Shown: one piece after another, positions 1-6,484 of the stretch | How positions within the stretch are numbered: the stretch's first letter is position 1 | How the letters are laid out: every line of letters starts with the position of its first letter | Source: an uncultured Oscillospiraceae bacterium | GTDB lineage: Bacteria > Bacillota > Clostridia > Oscillospirales > Oscillospiraceae | Reading direction: 5' to 3' | DNA length: 20,160 nucleotides | Assembly (NCBI GenBank): GCA_934646175.1 | Contig: CAKUEI010000024.1 | Span: 1-20,160 of the forward strand | Translations under genes and position numbers: made by a program | The notes under the pieces: generated by a model | What the model saw: only the letters and a program-made list of their open reading frames with translations | Databases searched by the model: none | What the model was told of the DNA's origin: nothing

Positions 1-2
1 CG

Positions 3-887
3 CCCATCATGCTGGCCCTCTGCACCATCCTGACGCCAGTCAACTTCCTCTTCGCCCATTGGAAGAAGCTGCTCTCCCGCCTTTTCCGCAAATCCTCGGA
101 CGGCGGCATCACAGAGGAAGAGCTGGTCACCATTGTGGACCAGGCGGAAAGCGAAGGTGGCCTGGACCAGCACGAAAGCGAGCTGATCCGCTCCGCCATC
201 GAATTTTCCGACATGGAGGTGCAGGAGATCCTCACCCCCCGGGTGGACATCATCGCCATTGAGGACACCGATACGCCGGAGGAGATCGCCCGGGTCTTCG
301 CCAAATCCGGCTATTCCCGCCTTCCCGTCTATCATGAGGACATTGACGACATCATCGGCGTCCTCCATGAAAAGGACTTCAACGCCATGCGCTACCGCGG
401 GCAGACCGATTGGCACTCCTGTATCGGCCGCGTCCTTTACACCGCCTGTACCACCAAAATTTCTGAGCTGCTGCGCATTTTACAGAAGAAAAAAGCCCAT
501 ATGGTCGTAGTGGTGGACGAGTACGGCGGCACGGAGGGGCTTGCCACTATGGAAGACATCATGGAAGAGCTGGTGGGTGAGATCTGGGACGAGCACGACG
601 AAGTCATCGAGGAATTCCGGAAGCAGCCCGACGGCAGCTACCTCATCTCCTGCAGCGCGGACCTCAATGATCTTTACGAACTGTTCCGCATCAAGGGCGA
701 CTGCGACGCTAACACCGTGTCCGGCTGGGTCATGGAGCAGATCGGCCGTGTCCCCGAGGCGGGGGACCATTTCCAAAGCGACGGGCTGGACGTCACCGTC
801 ACCAAGGTGTCCCACCGCCGCGTGCTGGAGATCCGGGTCAAGGTTCTCCCCAAAGAGGAAAAAAGCGAGACTGTTCCCGTCACATAA
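3..887 (+). CDS. CBS-pair/CorC-domain membrane protein, HlyC/CorC (CNNM-like) family, 5' end missing
   Basis: The reading frame is open from the window edge (first full codon at 3), so the gene starts upstream. The ATG at 9 is not a convincing start because the family normally has an N-terminal multi-helix transmembrane domain, which is absent here apart from a short hydrophobic stretch (LALCTILTPVNFLF). What remains is a basic linker, a pair of CBS domains (residues about 65-195 counting from the ATG at 9; DMEVQEILTPRVDI opens CBS1 and VVDEYGGTEGLATMEDIMEE ends CBS2), then a C-terminal CorC/HlyC transporter-associated domain (about 205-280). The family is linked to divalent cation (Mg2+/Co2+) transport or resistance; the old hemolysin name is historical. 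A bidirectional terminator follows, so the gene is transcriptionally separate from the neighbouring minus-strand block. Identity of family is sure; substrate is not. Confidence 0.9.
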   Translation, partial: PIMLALCTILTPVNFLFAHWKKLLSRLFRKSSDGGITEEELVTIVDQAESEGGLDQHESELIRSAIEFSDMEVQEILTPRVDIIAIEDTDTPEEIARVFAKSGYSRLPVYHEDIDDIIGVLHEKDFNAMRYRGQTDWHSCIGRVLYTACTTKISELLRILQKKKAHMVVVVDEYGGTEGLATMEDIMEELVGEIWDEHDEVIEEFRKQPDGSYLISCSADLNDLYELFRIKGDCDANTVSGWVMEQIGRVPEAGDHFQSDGLDVTVTKVSHRRVLEIRVKVLPKEEKSETVPVT

Positions 888-893
888 GAAAAC

Positions 894-932
894 AAAAATC
901 GCCTGCGGCCTTTTGGCCGCAGGCGATTTTTT
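894..932. terminator. Bidirectional Rho-independent terminator between the CorC-family gene and the MFS gene
   Basis: A perfect 16-bp inverted repeat (arms 895-910 and 915-930, loop TTTT) has a GC-rich core and A/T tracts on both sides. It therefore ends transcription from both strands: the + strand gene stopping at 887 and the minus-strand gene whose stop codon (931-933) abuts it. Confidence 0.95.
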
Positions 933-2130
933 ATTCCGCTTTTACCGCGTCCTGCTCCTCCCAGTGCAGGGAGATGCGGTACAGCACCAGCCCCGCCAGC
1001 GGGAACAATCCCAGCACCAGGAACACCCACCGCAGGGGGAGAAATCCGCTCAAAAATCCAGCGAATAGATTGCCGAACACCATGGAGGCGGACATGCCCA
1101 CGGCGCTGCTGAACAGCTGGGCGGTAGAGGTATAGGTCGGGTCGATATGTACGAAGGTGTAGTGCTGGCTGCACGGCACCACCAGTCCGTAGCTGAGGCC
1201 CTGGGTCAGCAATGCCAGCACTGTGCAAGTACTGTTGGGGGAGATGCCCACCAGCACGCACTCCAGCGCGAACATGATCAGGCTGAAGGAAAACACCCGG
1301 CGGAACGAGATTTTCCGGATCAGGCGACCAAAGAGCATCATAAAAACGGACTCCGAAAAGGCCATAGCAAAGTTCCCCATTCCCACATGGCCGGAATTGC
1401 CCCCCAACTCCGCCAGCAGCACCGGGAAGTAGGTGGAGATGCCCGCCAGGGCGAAGACCCCCAGAAAACAGCAGAACACAAAGGCCACATAGCTGCGCCG
1501 GTGCAGCAGGATGGAAAGGCCCTCCTTCAGGTTGGGACGGGACGCCTGTCCGCCCTGTTCCTCCTTTGCCGCCCGGATACGGGGAATGGCAAAGGATGCC
1601 GCAATGGTCGCCGCGCAGAACACCCCCATCAGGGCGGGCACCGCAAAGTCCCCGAAGCGCAGCACCGCTTGCCCGAACAGAATGGCCGCCAGAGCATAGG
1701 CAAGGCTGCCCCACCCGCGGGAGGAGCTGTAGGAGATCTTCCGGCCCTCCCGATGGTTCAGCCCGGCCACCCAGCCGTTGGACATGTTCTGAAGACAGTG
1801 GATAAAGCACCCGGACAGCAGGGCGCAGACGATAAGCACCGGGACGCTGCCGCTTTTCGCAATAGCAAAATAGATCAGCGGCGCCAGCACGCCCCCCAGC
1901 ACGTAAAAAAGCCGGTGGCAGCAGTACCGATCGCACAGCAACCCCCACAAGGGCTGCACCGCGGCGCTGGCCAGCGCCACCAGCGCCCCCACCACACCGA
2001 TGAGCGCCGTGCTCATCTGCTTCTGCATCAGCAGGTAGGAAAGGAACGCGGTACCTGCATACGAGGCGAAGAACGCCCCGTTCAGAACGGAAAATCGCCG
2101 GGTCAGCTGCCGGTCTGTTTGTTCGGTCAT
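931..2130 (-). CDS. MFS transporter, 399 aa
   Basis: Predicted 12-helix inner-membrane transporter of the major facilitator superfamily. It starts MTEQTDRQLTRRFSVLNGAF and has hydrophobic helices throughout. A typical MFS loop after helix 2 (about residues 60-70, PLWGLLCDRY) and a basic central loop (about 185-205) divide two six-helix halves. The overall look resembles the LacY/nucleoside-symporter-like MFS_1 group. The frame is open upstream to 2301, but the ATG at 2130 is chosen because AAGGAG lies 6 nt before it and family homology begins there. It is the last gene of the minus-strand block, 73 nt after the XRE-cupin regulator, with a hairpin in the gap. Substrate is unknown; by context it may move a substrate or product of the GRE pathway, or confer efflux controlled by the neighbouring regulator. 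Confidence 0.88.
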   Translation of the reverse strand: MTEQTDRQLTRRFSVLNGAFFASYAGTAFLSYLLMQKQMSTALIGVVGALVALASAAVQPLWGLLCDRYCCHRLFYVLGGVLAPLIYFAIAKSGSVPVLIVCALLSGCFIHCLQNMSNGWVAGLNHREGRKISYSSSRGWGSLAYALAAILFGQAVLRFGDFAVPALMGVFCAATIAASFAIPRIRAAKEEQGGQASRPNLKEGLSILLHRRSYVAFVFCCFLGVFALAGISTYFPVLLAELGGNSGHVGMGNFAMAFSESVFMMLFGRLIRKISFRRVFSFSLIMFALECVLVGISPNSTCTVLALLTQGLSYGLVVPCSQHYTFVHIDPTYTSTAQLFSSAVGMSASMVFGNLFAGFLSGFLPLRWVFLVLGLFPLAGLVLYRISLHWEEQDAVKAE

Positions 2131-2160
2131 ATCGGTCTCCTTCCCCGGCCTTTTCGTACG

Positions 2161-2195
2161 AAGAAACGGGAACCCCTGCCGCAGCAGAGGTTCCC
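2161..2195 (-). terminator. Hairpin between the XRE-cupin regulator and MFS genes (terminator or attenuator)
   Basis: On the minus strand a 12-bp stem (complementary arms 2184-2195 and 2168-2179, loop of 4) forms with one G-U wobble that is allowed only in the minus-strand RNA. It is followed by GTTTCTT. It sits just after the regulator stop codon at 2204 and 38 nt before the MFS start. The U tract is short, so partial termination is likelier than full. Confidence 0.65.
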
Positions 2196-2203
2196 CGCGT
2201 TTT

Positions 2204-2734
2204 TTATTTATCGCTGGAGGGCGACACCCAGTAGCAGATGCAGACCTCGTCCGTATCGTTCTCCGCCGTATGCCCGGTGTTATGGGGGACGAAGATGGCA
2301 TCCCCCGCGTGCAGGCGGTACTGGCTTCCCGCCATGGTAATCAGGACCTCGCCTTCCGCCACAATGCCGACCTCATCAAAATTGTGACCCCAGCTGGTCA
2401 TGGGCTCGCCGTGAGGAGCCAGGGTAGTGCAGATCCCGGTCAGGGAACGGGACGGATCCACCACGTACTCCCACTTGGCCCGCTCGGGAATATCATAAAT
2501 CAGCACCCGCTCTTCCTTCCGCACCACCGTATGCTGCGGAAGCGCTTCCAGCACTGACGCGAGAGGCGTATTCAGTGCTTTGGTAATCGCTTCCATATGA
2601 TCCAGCGTCGGACTGGTCAGATCACGTTCAATGTTGCTGAGATAACCAATGGACAATCCCGTGCGTTCGGCCATCTGTTTCAGGGTAACGCTTTTCTGCT
2701 TACGTAGATTTTTCAGTTTAGCGCCCACCTGCAT
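2204..2734 (-). CDS. XRE-family transcriptional regulator with C-terminal cupin domain, 176 aa
   Basis: Two-domain DNA-binding regulator. The N-terminal helix-turn-helix (about residues 6-62; LKNLRKQKSVTLKQMAERTG then LSIGYLSNIERDLTSPTLDH) is a classic HTH_3. A C-terminal cupin_2 barrel (about 105-172; GHNFDEVGIVAEGEVLI, LHAGDAIFVPHNTGHTAEN) probably senses a small ligand. Length is typical of the MerR-unrelated HTH-cupin class. Start ATG at 2734 has AAGGAGAGG about 8 nt upstream. It lies 75 nt downstream of the activase gene and upstream of the MFS gene on the same strand, and has its own promoter with a nested dyad operator, suggesting autoregulation. Members of this class often act as local repressors of amine, betaine or amino-acid catabolism; here the nearby palindromes at 2747-2794 and 6106-6123 are plausible targets, which is inference. 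Confidence 0.93.
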   Translation of the reverse strand: MQVGAKLKNLRKQKSVTLKQMAERTGLSIGYLSNIERDLTSPTLDHMEAITKALNTPLASVLEALPQHTVVRKEERVLIYDIPERAKWEYVVDPSRSLTGICTTLAPHGEPMTSWGHNFDEVGIVAEGEVLITMAGSQYRLHAGDAIFVPHNTGHTAENDTDEVCICYWVSPSSDK

Positions 2735-2746
2735 GAATATCCTCTC

Positions 2747-2794
2747 CTTTTCCTGTATTAAAATATAACATCGTTATATATCATACAGGAAAAG
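2747..2794. promoter_or_regulatory. Nested inverted repeat (candidate operator) upstream of the regulator gene
   Basis: The outer arms are a perfect 12-bp inverted repeat (2747-2758 CTTTTCCTGTAT; 2783-2794 ATACAGGAAAAG). Inside the 24-nt spacer is a second perfect 7-bp inverted repeat with a 3-nt gap (2763-2779, ATATAAC-ATC-GTTATAT) on almost the same centre. The inner dyad covers the predicted -10/+1 region, as expected for a repressor site. In read-through RNA from the activase gene, the downstream arm would include part of the regulator's Shine-Dalgarno (AGGAAAAG of AGGAAAAGGAG), so it could also limit translation. Confidence 0.65.
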
Positions 2795-2808
2795 TCTGTT
2801 TTTCGCAA
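2780..2808 (-). promoter_or_regulatory. Sigma-A-type promoter for the XRE-cupin regulator
   Basis: Minus-strand -35 TTGCGA (2803-2808) and -10 TATGAT (2780-2785) are separated by exactly 17 bp. The predicted transcript starts near 2773, 39 nt before the regulator ATG. The -10 lies inside the nested dyad at 2747-2794. Confidence 0.7.
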
Positions 2809-2809
2809 G

Positions 2810-3715
2810 TCAGGAAATTGATGCATTCAAATTTTCTTTTAAAAAAATTTGAAGTATTTTTTCCATAAATTCCTTTTCTGGTGGATGGCTCTCCAGGGGG
2901 GAAGCAAGGCCCAGGGTCTCATATTTCCCCACCCCGTAATTGTGGTAGGGCAGCAGCTGTACAAGCTCCGGCGGGGTGGGAAGTGCCGCCAGGAACCCCG
3001 CAATGGCGCACAGCTCCTCCAGATTATCGTTGCACCCCGGGATCACCGGCGTGCGGATGAAGATCCGCGCGCCGGCCTCGGAAAGTCGGCGCAGATTGTC
3101 CAGAACGGGCCGGTTGGATACCCCCGTCAGCTTTTTGTGCAGCGCCTCGGAATAGGCCTTCACGTCGTAGAGGAACAGGTCCGCCCAGGGGAGAACCTGT
3201 TCAAAATTCTCCCAGGGGACGCAGCCCGCCGTGTCCACCGCCGTGTGGATGCCGTGCTCCTTCAGCTCCTGCAGCACCGCCGCCGTATAGTCGGGGAACA
3301 GCATGGGGTCACCGCCGGAAATGGTCACCCCGCCGCCGGAGGTGTCAAAGTACTTCTTGTCCCGCTCCAGCTTGTCTGCCAGCTCTTTGGGTGTGTACGC
3401 CGTTCCGATCAGGGTCAGCGCCGTATTGAGGCAGGCGTACACACACGCTCCGCAGGCGGTGCATTTCTCCCGGTGCATCAGATGCTCCCCCGCTGCCGTG
3501 ATCTCATGGACCCCGTTGGGGCAGCGCGATGCGCACCGTCCGCAGGAGGTGCAGGAGGACGCCGTGACCTGCAGAGAGGGGGACGGCGGAATGCACTCCG
3601 GATTGTGGCACCACAGGCAGCGCAGGTTGCACCCCTTCAAAAAAGCCGTCGTGCGGATGCCCGGCCCATCATCCACGGAAAAACGCTGAAGATTGCTTAC
3701 CAGCGGGCTTGCCAT
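2810..3715 (-). CDS. Glycyl-radical enzyme activating protein (radical SAM, two extra 4Fe-4S motifs), 301 aa
   Basis: Radical SAM enzyme that would install the glycyl radical on its partner GRE by 5'-deoxyadenosyl chemistry. The radical SAM cluster motif CxxxCxxC is C29, C33, C36 (GCNLRCLWCHNPE). Two ferredoxin-type 4Fe-4S motifs follow, C55/C58/C61/C65 and C85/C88/C91/C95. This insert is typical of activases of dehydratase/decarboxylase-type GREs and is absent from short PFL activases. The SAM-binding GGE motif reads GGD here (D136 in TISGGDPML). Start ATG at 3715 has GGAAGGAG 11 nt upstream. The gene lies 29 nt downstream of GRE-1 on the same strand, so they are surely co-transcribed. No other activase gene is in the window, so it may also serve GRE-2. 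Specificity cannot be read from sequence. Confidence 0.95.
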   Translation of the reverse strand: MASPLVSNLQRFSVDDGPGIRTTAFLKGCNLRCLWCHNPECIPPSPSLQVTASSCTSCGRCASRCPNGVHEITAAGEHLMHREKCTACGACVYACLNTALTLIGTAYTPKELADKLERDKKYFDTSGGGVTISGGDPMLFPDYTAAVLQELKEHGIHTAVDTAGCVPWENFEQVLPWADLFLYDVKAYSEALHKKLTGVSNRPVLDNLRRLSEAGARIFIRTPVIPGCNDNLEELCAIAGFLAALPTPPELVQLLPYHNYGVGKYETLGLASPLESHPPEKEFMEKILQIFLKENLNASIS

Positions 3716-3744
3716 ACTCTTCGCGGCTCCTTCCTACGCTAAAA

Positions 3745-6060
3745 TCAGATGCGGTCGTACTCCGTGCGGGCGATGATCTCATCCTGAGTGGTCTTGTTCA
3801 GGGAGCGGAAATAGGCGGAGAAGCCGGAGACACGCACCACCAGATTGCGGTACTTTTCCGGTTCCCGCTGGGCCGCCAGCAGGGTCTCGCGGGACACAAC
3901 GGAGAACTGGATCTCCATGCCGCCGTCATGGAAATAGGTGTCGATCAGGGCGCGCAGGGCGTCCACATGGCGGGGATTTTCAAAGAAGCTGGGGCTGAAC
4001 TTCAGGTCCAGCACCATGCCGTTGGTGGCGGCGGACAGGTCGGTCTTCACCACGGAATTGATCAGCGCCGTGGGGCCGTTTACGTCCTTGCCCTGCACCG
4101 AGGCCATGGAGTTGGACTCGAAGGAACCGGCCTTCCGCCCGTCCGGCGTGGCGGCCGTCTGCATTCCGGCCTTGGCGTGGTCTTCCACGGAGTAAAGGCC
4201 CATAAGGTACTTGCCGCCCCGTGGGGTGGTGTGCGCCTCCATGGTGTGGGAATACAAGGCGATCAGTTCCGCCATCATGGCGTCCGCCTCGTCGTCGTCG
4301 TTGCCGAACTTGGGACAATGGTTCAGCAGCACGTTCTGCAGCTCTTCATAGCCCTCAAAGTTCGCGTTCAGGGCGTCCCGCAGCTGGGACAGGGTGACCA
4401 GATGATCCTCAAACACCACCTTTTTGATGGCGGAGAGGGAGTCCACTGCCGTGGCAAGGCCGCAGGTGGAAACGCCGGTGTTGTTGTACTTCGTCGCGCC
4501 GCCGGTGACATCCATGCCCTTTTCCACGCAGCCCTCCATCAACAGGGACAGGAAAGGTGTGGGCCATGCGTGGGGGATGGTGGTCTCGATCAGCTCGATG
4601 CAGCGGATGGAAAGGTCGGTATAGTGCACCATCTCGCGTTTGTACCAGTCGTAAAATTCCTCAAAGCTCTGGATGGAGTCCAGATCCTTGTCCTCCTGCA
4701 GGGGGAAGGTGCAGGGACCCATCTGGTCCTTGCCGTGGTTCAGCATCAGTTCGAACATTTTAGGCCAGTTCAGATGCACCAGCTCCGTAGGGGTGTACTC
4801 CCGGCCAGGAATGCCGGTCTCCACACAGCCAATAATGGCATAATCCTTCGCGTCCTCTTCGGAAAGGCCGGCCCGCAGCTTGGCCCCGATGCAGATGGGG
4901 TCGTAGAAAATACCGGGGAAGCCGGTGCCGGTCAGGATCAGGGCCACCAGCTCGTTCCACAGCTTTTTCGGCATGTTGTCCGTATAGCGGAAGTCCAGCA
5001 GAGGCTGGTCAAACTTCAGCTTCCGGGTGGACTGCATGCAGAGGTACGTCAGGTCGTTGTCCACCAGCTTGCCGTCCCGGCCCAGACCGGACAGGGTGAT
5101 GGCCTGATAGGAGTGCAGGTTTCCGGAGAACTTGATCCACAGGGCATCCAGCAGCTCGCTCGCCTCGTTGTAAGTCAGCTTCCCCTCTGCCTTGTCCTTT
5201 TCGTAGTAGGGGTAAAGGTAAACGTCCATGCGGCCCAGGGATTCGGAGGCGGGAACGTTTTCCGCCATCAGCATCTCCTGATCAAACCACAAAAGCTGAA
5301 TGGCCTCATAGAAATTCCGCGGGGCGCCCTTTGTCAGCCAGTCGCAGGCCTCCGCCATGCGCGTTAAGTTCTTTTTGCACAGGGGGTCTGTCGCCTCGTC
5401 CGCCATTTTCTTTGCAAGGGCTGCGTACCGGCCGATGTACACCAGAGCCGCCTCGCATGCGATAACCATAGAGCGGGAGTATTCCTTGTGGATGCCCTCA
5501 TTCTTTTCCATGCACTCCCTGGCATGGCGGAGCATTTCGGGATAGCCCATGTGCAGCACCCGCTCGTGCCCCGGCAGGATATGGCCGGAGAACCAGTGCT
5601 TATAAAGCCAGGCGTCCACACCGTCCAGGAAGAACTGCAGCTCCTCCGCCTCTTTGGAATCCTCACTCAAGCCGTGGTAAGCCAGCACGGCGGCCTTCTC
5701 CTGCTTCTGATCCAAATCCATGGGCGGGCGGTACAGGGGATCGTAGTCCAGCGGACCGATCAGGGGCATGGTGGTCTGATAGGTGTACCGATAGGTGAAC
5801 CCGGCCAGCAGGTCCCGCTCCTCGATGTGGATCTGCTTTTCCGTCAGAAACGCCTTAAAGCCCTTTGCATATTTCACCGCAGTGAAATCGCCCGGATTTT
5901 CCTGAAACACCCGGTTGTATATCCTGTCACGGACGGGGATCTCGCTCCGGTCATGGATACCGTCCTTGATGGAGACCAGGTATCGGATGGTATCGCTCAG
6001 GTAAAGCTCGTCGGTGGGTGTTGCGGCCTCTGTATCGCGTTTTGCTTTGATATCAGTCAT
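3745..6060 (-). CDS. Glycyl radical enzyme 1 (pyruvate formate-lyase-like domain, Cys-x-Glu eliminase/decarboxylase type), 771 aa
   Basis: Cytoplasmic, oxygen-sensitive radical enzyme. It has the large PFL-like barrel domain (about residues 20-640) with the thiyl-radical cysteine in IIGCVETGIPGREY (C412) and the general-base glutamate two residues on (E414). The C-terminal glycyl radical domain carries RVSGFSAYF with the radical glycine at G746, 25 residues from the end. The Cys-x-Glu pair marks the dehydratase/C-S or C-N lyase/decarboxylase group (glycerol dehydratase, CutC, HypD, isethionate lyase and relatives), not PFL, which has Cys-Cys. Length is close to that group's 760-850. Start ATG at 6060 has AAAGGAAG about 12 nt upstream. 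Its activase follows 29 nt downstream, and it faces a paralogous GRE across a shared regulatory region. By eye about half of residues match GRE-2, with differences beside the active site (VETGIPG versus VEMGTPG). Substrate unknown. Confidence 0.95.
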   Translation of the reverse strand: MTDIKAKRDTEAATPTDELYLSDTIRYLVSIKDGIHDRSEIPVRDRIYNRVFQENPGDFTAVKYAKGFKAFLTEKQIHIEERDLLAGFTYRYTYQTTMPLIGPLDYDPLYRPPMDLDQKQEKAAVLAYHGLSEDSKEAEELQFFLDGVDAWLYKHWFSGHILPGHERVLHMGYPEMLRHARECMEKNEGIHKEYSRSMVIACEAALVYIGRYAALAKKMADEATDPLCKKNLTRMAEACDWLTKGAPRNFYEAIQLLWFDQEMLMAENVPASESLGRMDVYLYPYYEKDKAEGKLTYNEASELLDALWIKFSGNLHSYQAITLSGLGRDGKLVDNDLTYLCMQSTRKLKFDQPLLDFRYTDNMPKKLWNELVALILTGTGFPGIFYDPICIGAKLRAGLSEEDAKDYAIIGCVETGIPGREYTPTELVHLNWPKMFELMLNHGKDQMGPCTFPLQEDKDLDSIQSFEEFYDWYKREMVHYTDLSIRCIELIETTIPHAWPTPFLSLLMEGCVEKGMDVTGGATKYNNTGVSTCGLATAVDSLSAIKKVVFEDHLVTLSQLRDALNANFEGYEELQNVLLNHCPKFGNDDDEADAMMAELIALYSHTMEAHTTPRGGKYLMGLYSVEDHAKAGMQTAATPDGRKAGSFESNSMASVQGKDVNGPTALINSVVKTDLSAATNGMVLDLKFSPSFFENPRHVDALRALIDTYFHDGGMEIQFSVVSRETLLAAQREPEKYRNLVVRVSGFSAYFRSLNKTTQDEIIARTEYDRI

Positions 6061-6105
6061 GACGGTGGAGACTTCCTTTCTGTTTCCGCTGGAAAACGCT
6101 ACTCT

Positions 6106-6123
6106 TATTTTCTATAGAAAATA
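6106..6123. promoter_or_regulatory. 18-bp perfect palindrome, candidate repressor operator for GRE-1
   Basis: TATTTTCTATAGAAAATA is identical to its reverse complement over all 18 bp. Its right half is the -10 element of the GRE-1 promoter and the rest covers the predicted start site near 6111, so a bound dimer would block RNA polymerase. Which protein binds is unknown. The XRE-cupin regulator is the only regulator gene in the window, although the palindrome near its own promoter has a different sequence. Confidence 0.7.
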
Positions 6124-6146
6124 GCATGGGCTACCCCCGAAGTCAA
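6118..6146 (-). promoter_or_regulatory. Sigma-A-type promoter for GRE-1 and its activase
   Basis: Minus-strand -35 TTGACT (6141-6146) and -10 TATTTT (6118-6123) have 17-bp spacing. Predicted start near 6111 gives a leader of about 50 nt before the ATG at 6060. Confidence 0.75.
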
Positions 6147-6201
6147 GGGCGGCTGCCCCTTCCGCGGTTTCTTTTCCGGTCTCGGGTTGACAGATTGCAC
6201 A

Positions 6202-6239
6202 ACGGGAGGTTGACAGTTGTTGTTTTACTCCCGTAAAAT
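6202..6239 (+). promoter_or_regulatory. Distal promoter for the SDR/GRE-2 operon with flanking inverted repeat
   Basis: Plus-strand -35 TTGACA (6210-6215) and -10 TAAAAT (6234-6239) with 18-bp spacing. A perfect 7-bp inverted repeat ACGGGAG (6202-6208) / CTCCCGT (6228-6234) brackets the -35 and abuts the -10. The hexamer TTGACA also occurs 23 bp upstream (6187-6192) within the direct repeat GGTTGACAG, without a matching -10. Predicted start near 6246 gives a leader of about 240 nt. Confidence 0.6.
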
Positions 6240-6398
6240 ATTTTGCTTCCATTTTCCGGTACCGGCGGGCAATAGCACCAAAAAGTGCGATCCCGCGGAC
6301 GGCGGTTCCTGTTCCCCTCCCGCCCCTTTAGGCAGCAAACCGGCGGGAAAGGGGGAAATTTTCAGCTAATTCACCACGAAAAAAGTGTCTGCGCCCGC

Positions 6399-6427
6399 TT
6401 GACATTCTCTCCCGCGCGCGATAACTT
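6399..6427 (+). promoter_or_regulatory. Possible proximal promoter for the SDR/GRE-2 operon
   Basis: A perfect -35 TTGACA (6399-6404) is followed after 17 bp by TAACTT (6422-6427), a weak -10. Such a promoter would need an activator or serve as a secondary start, giving a leader of about 50 nt. Confidence 0.45.
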
Positions 6428-6484
6428 TTGAATCAAGATACCCGGTTTTCCCCCCGTACCGGAGCTGAAAGGAGAACAAATTTC

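Larger units (their letters stand above)
6061..6484. other. Divergent intergenic control region between the two GRE transcription units
   Basis: No gene is supported in these 424 bases. The region holds a minus-strand promoter for GRE-1 with an 18-bp palindrome over its -10, two candidate plus-strand promoters for the SDR/GRE-2 operon, a 9-bp direct repeat GGTTGACAG (6185-6193 and 6208-6216, 23 bp apart), a 7-bp inverted repeat around the distal plus promoter, a 10-bp palindrome CCGGTACCGG (6256-6265), and ribosome binding sites at both edges. The stretch 6300-6360 is GC-rich with imperfect C-run/G-run complementarity and shows nothing firmer. Confidence 0.75.

Noticed and set aside
2131..2301. 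N-terminal extension of the MFS protein to an upstream in-frame start
   Set aside because: The extension is Arg/Pro-rich shadow sequence overlapping the XRE-cupin gene and the intergenic hairpin; the ATG at 2130 has a good Shine-Dalgarno.
3709..5367. Long open frame on the + strand opposite GRE-1 (552 codons)
   Set aside because: It is antisense to a clear GRE gene in a GC-rich genome, has low-complexity-like composition (Val/His/Gln/Gly rich), no ribosome binding site and no recognisable domain.
3745..6060. Naming GRE-1 (and GRE-2) pyruvate formate-lyase
   Set aside because: PFL needs adjacent active-site cysteines; both proteins have a single Cys followed by Val-Glu, the dehydratase/lyase pattern, and the activase has the two extra 4Fe-4S motifs not found in PFL activases.
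6081..6106. cre-like catabolite repression site in the GRE-1 leader (GGAAAACGCT and neighbours)
   Set aside because: The match to the CcpA consensus is poor in the right half, and the imperfect inverted repeat GTTTCC/GGAAAAC alone is not enough.
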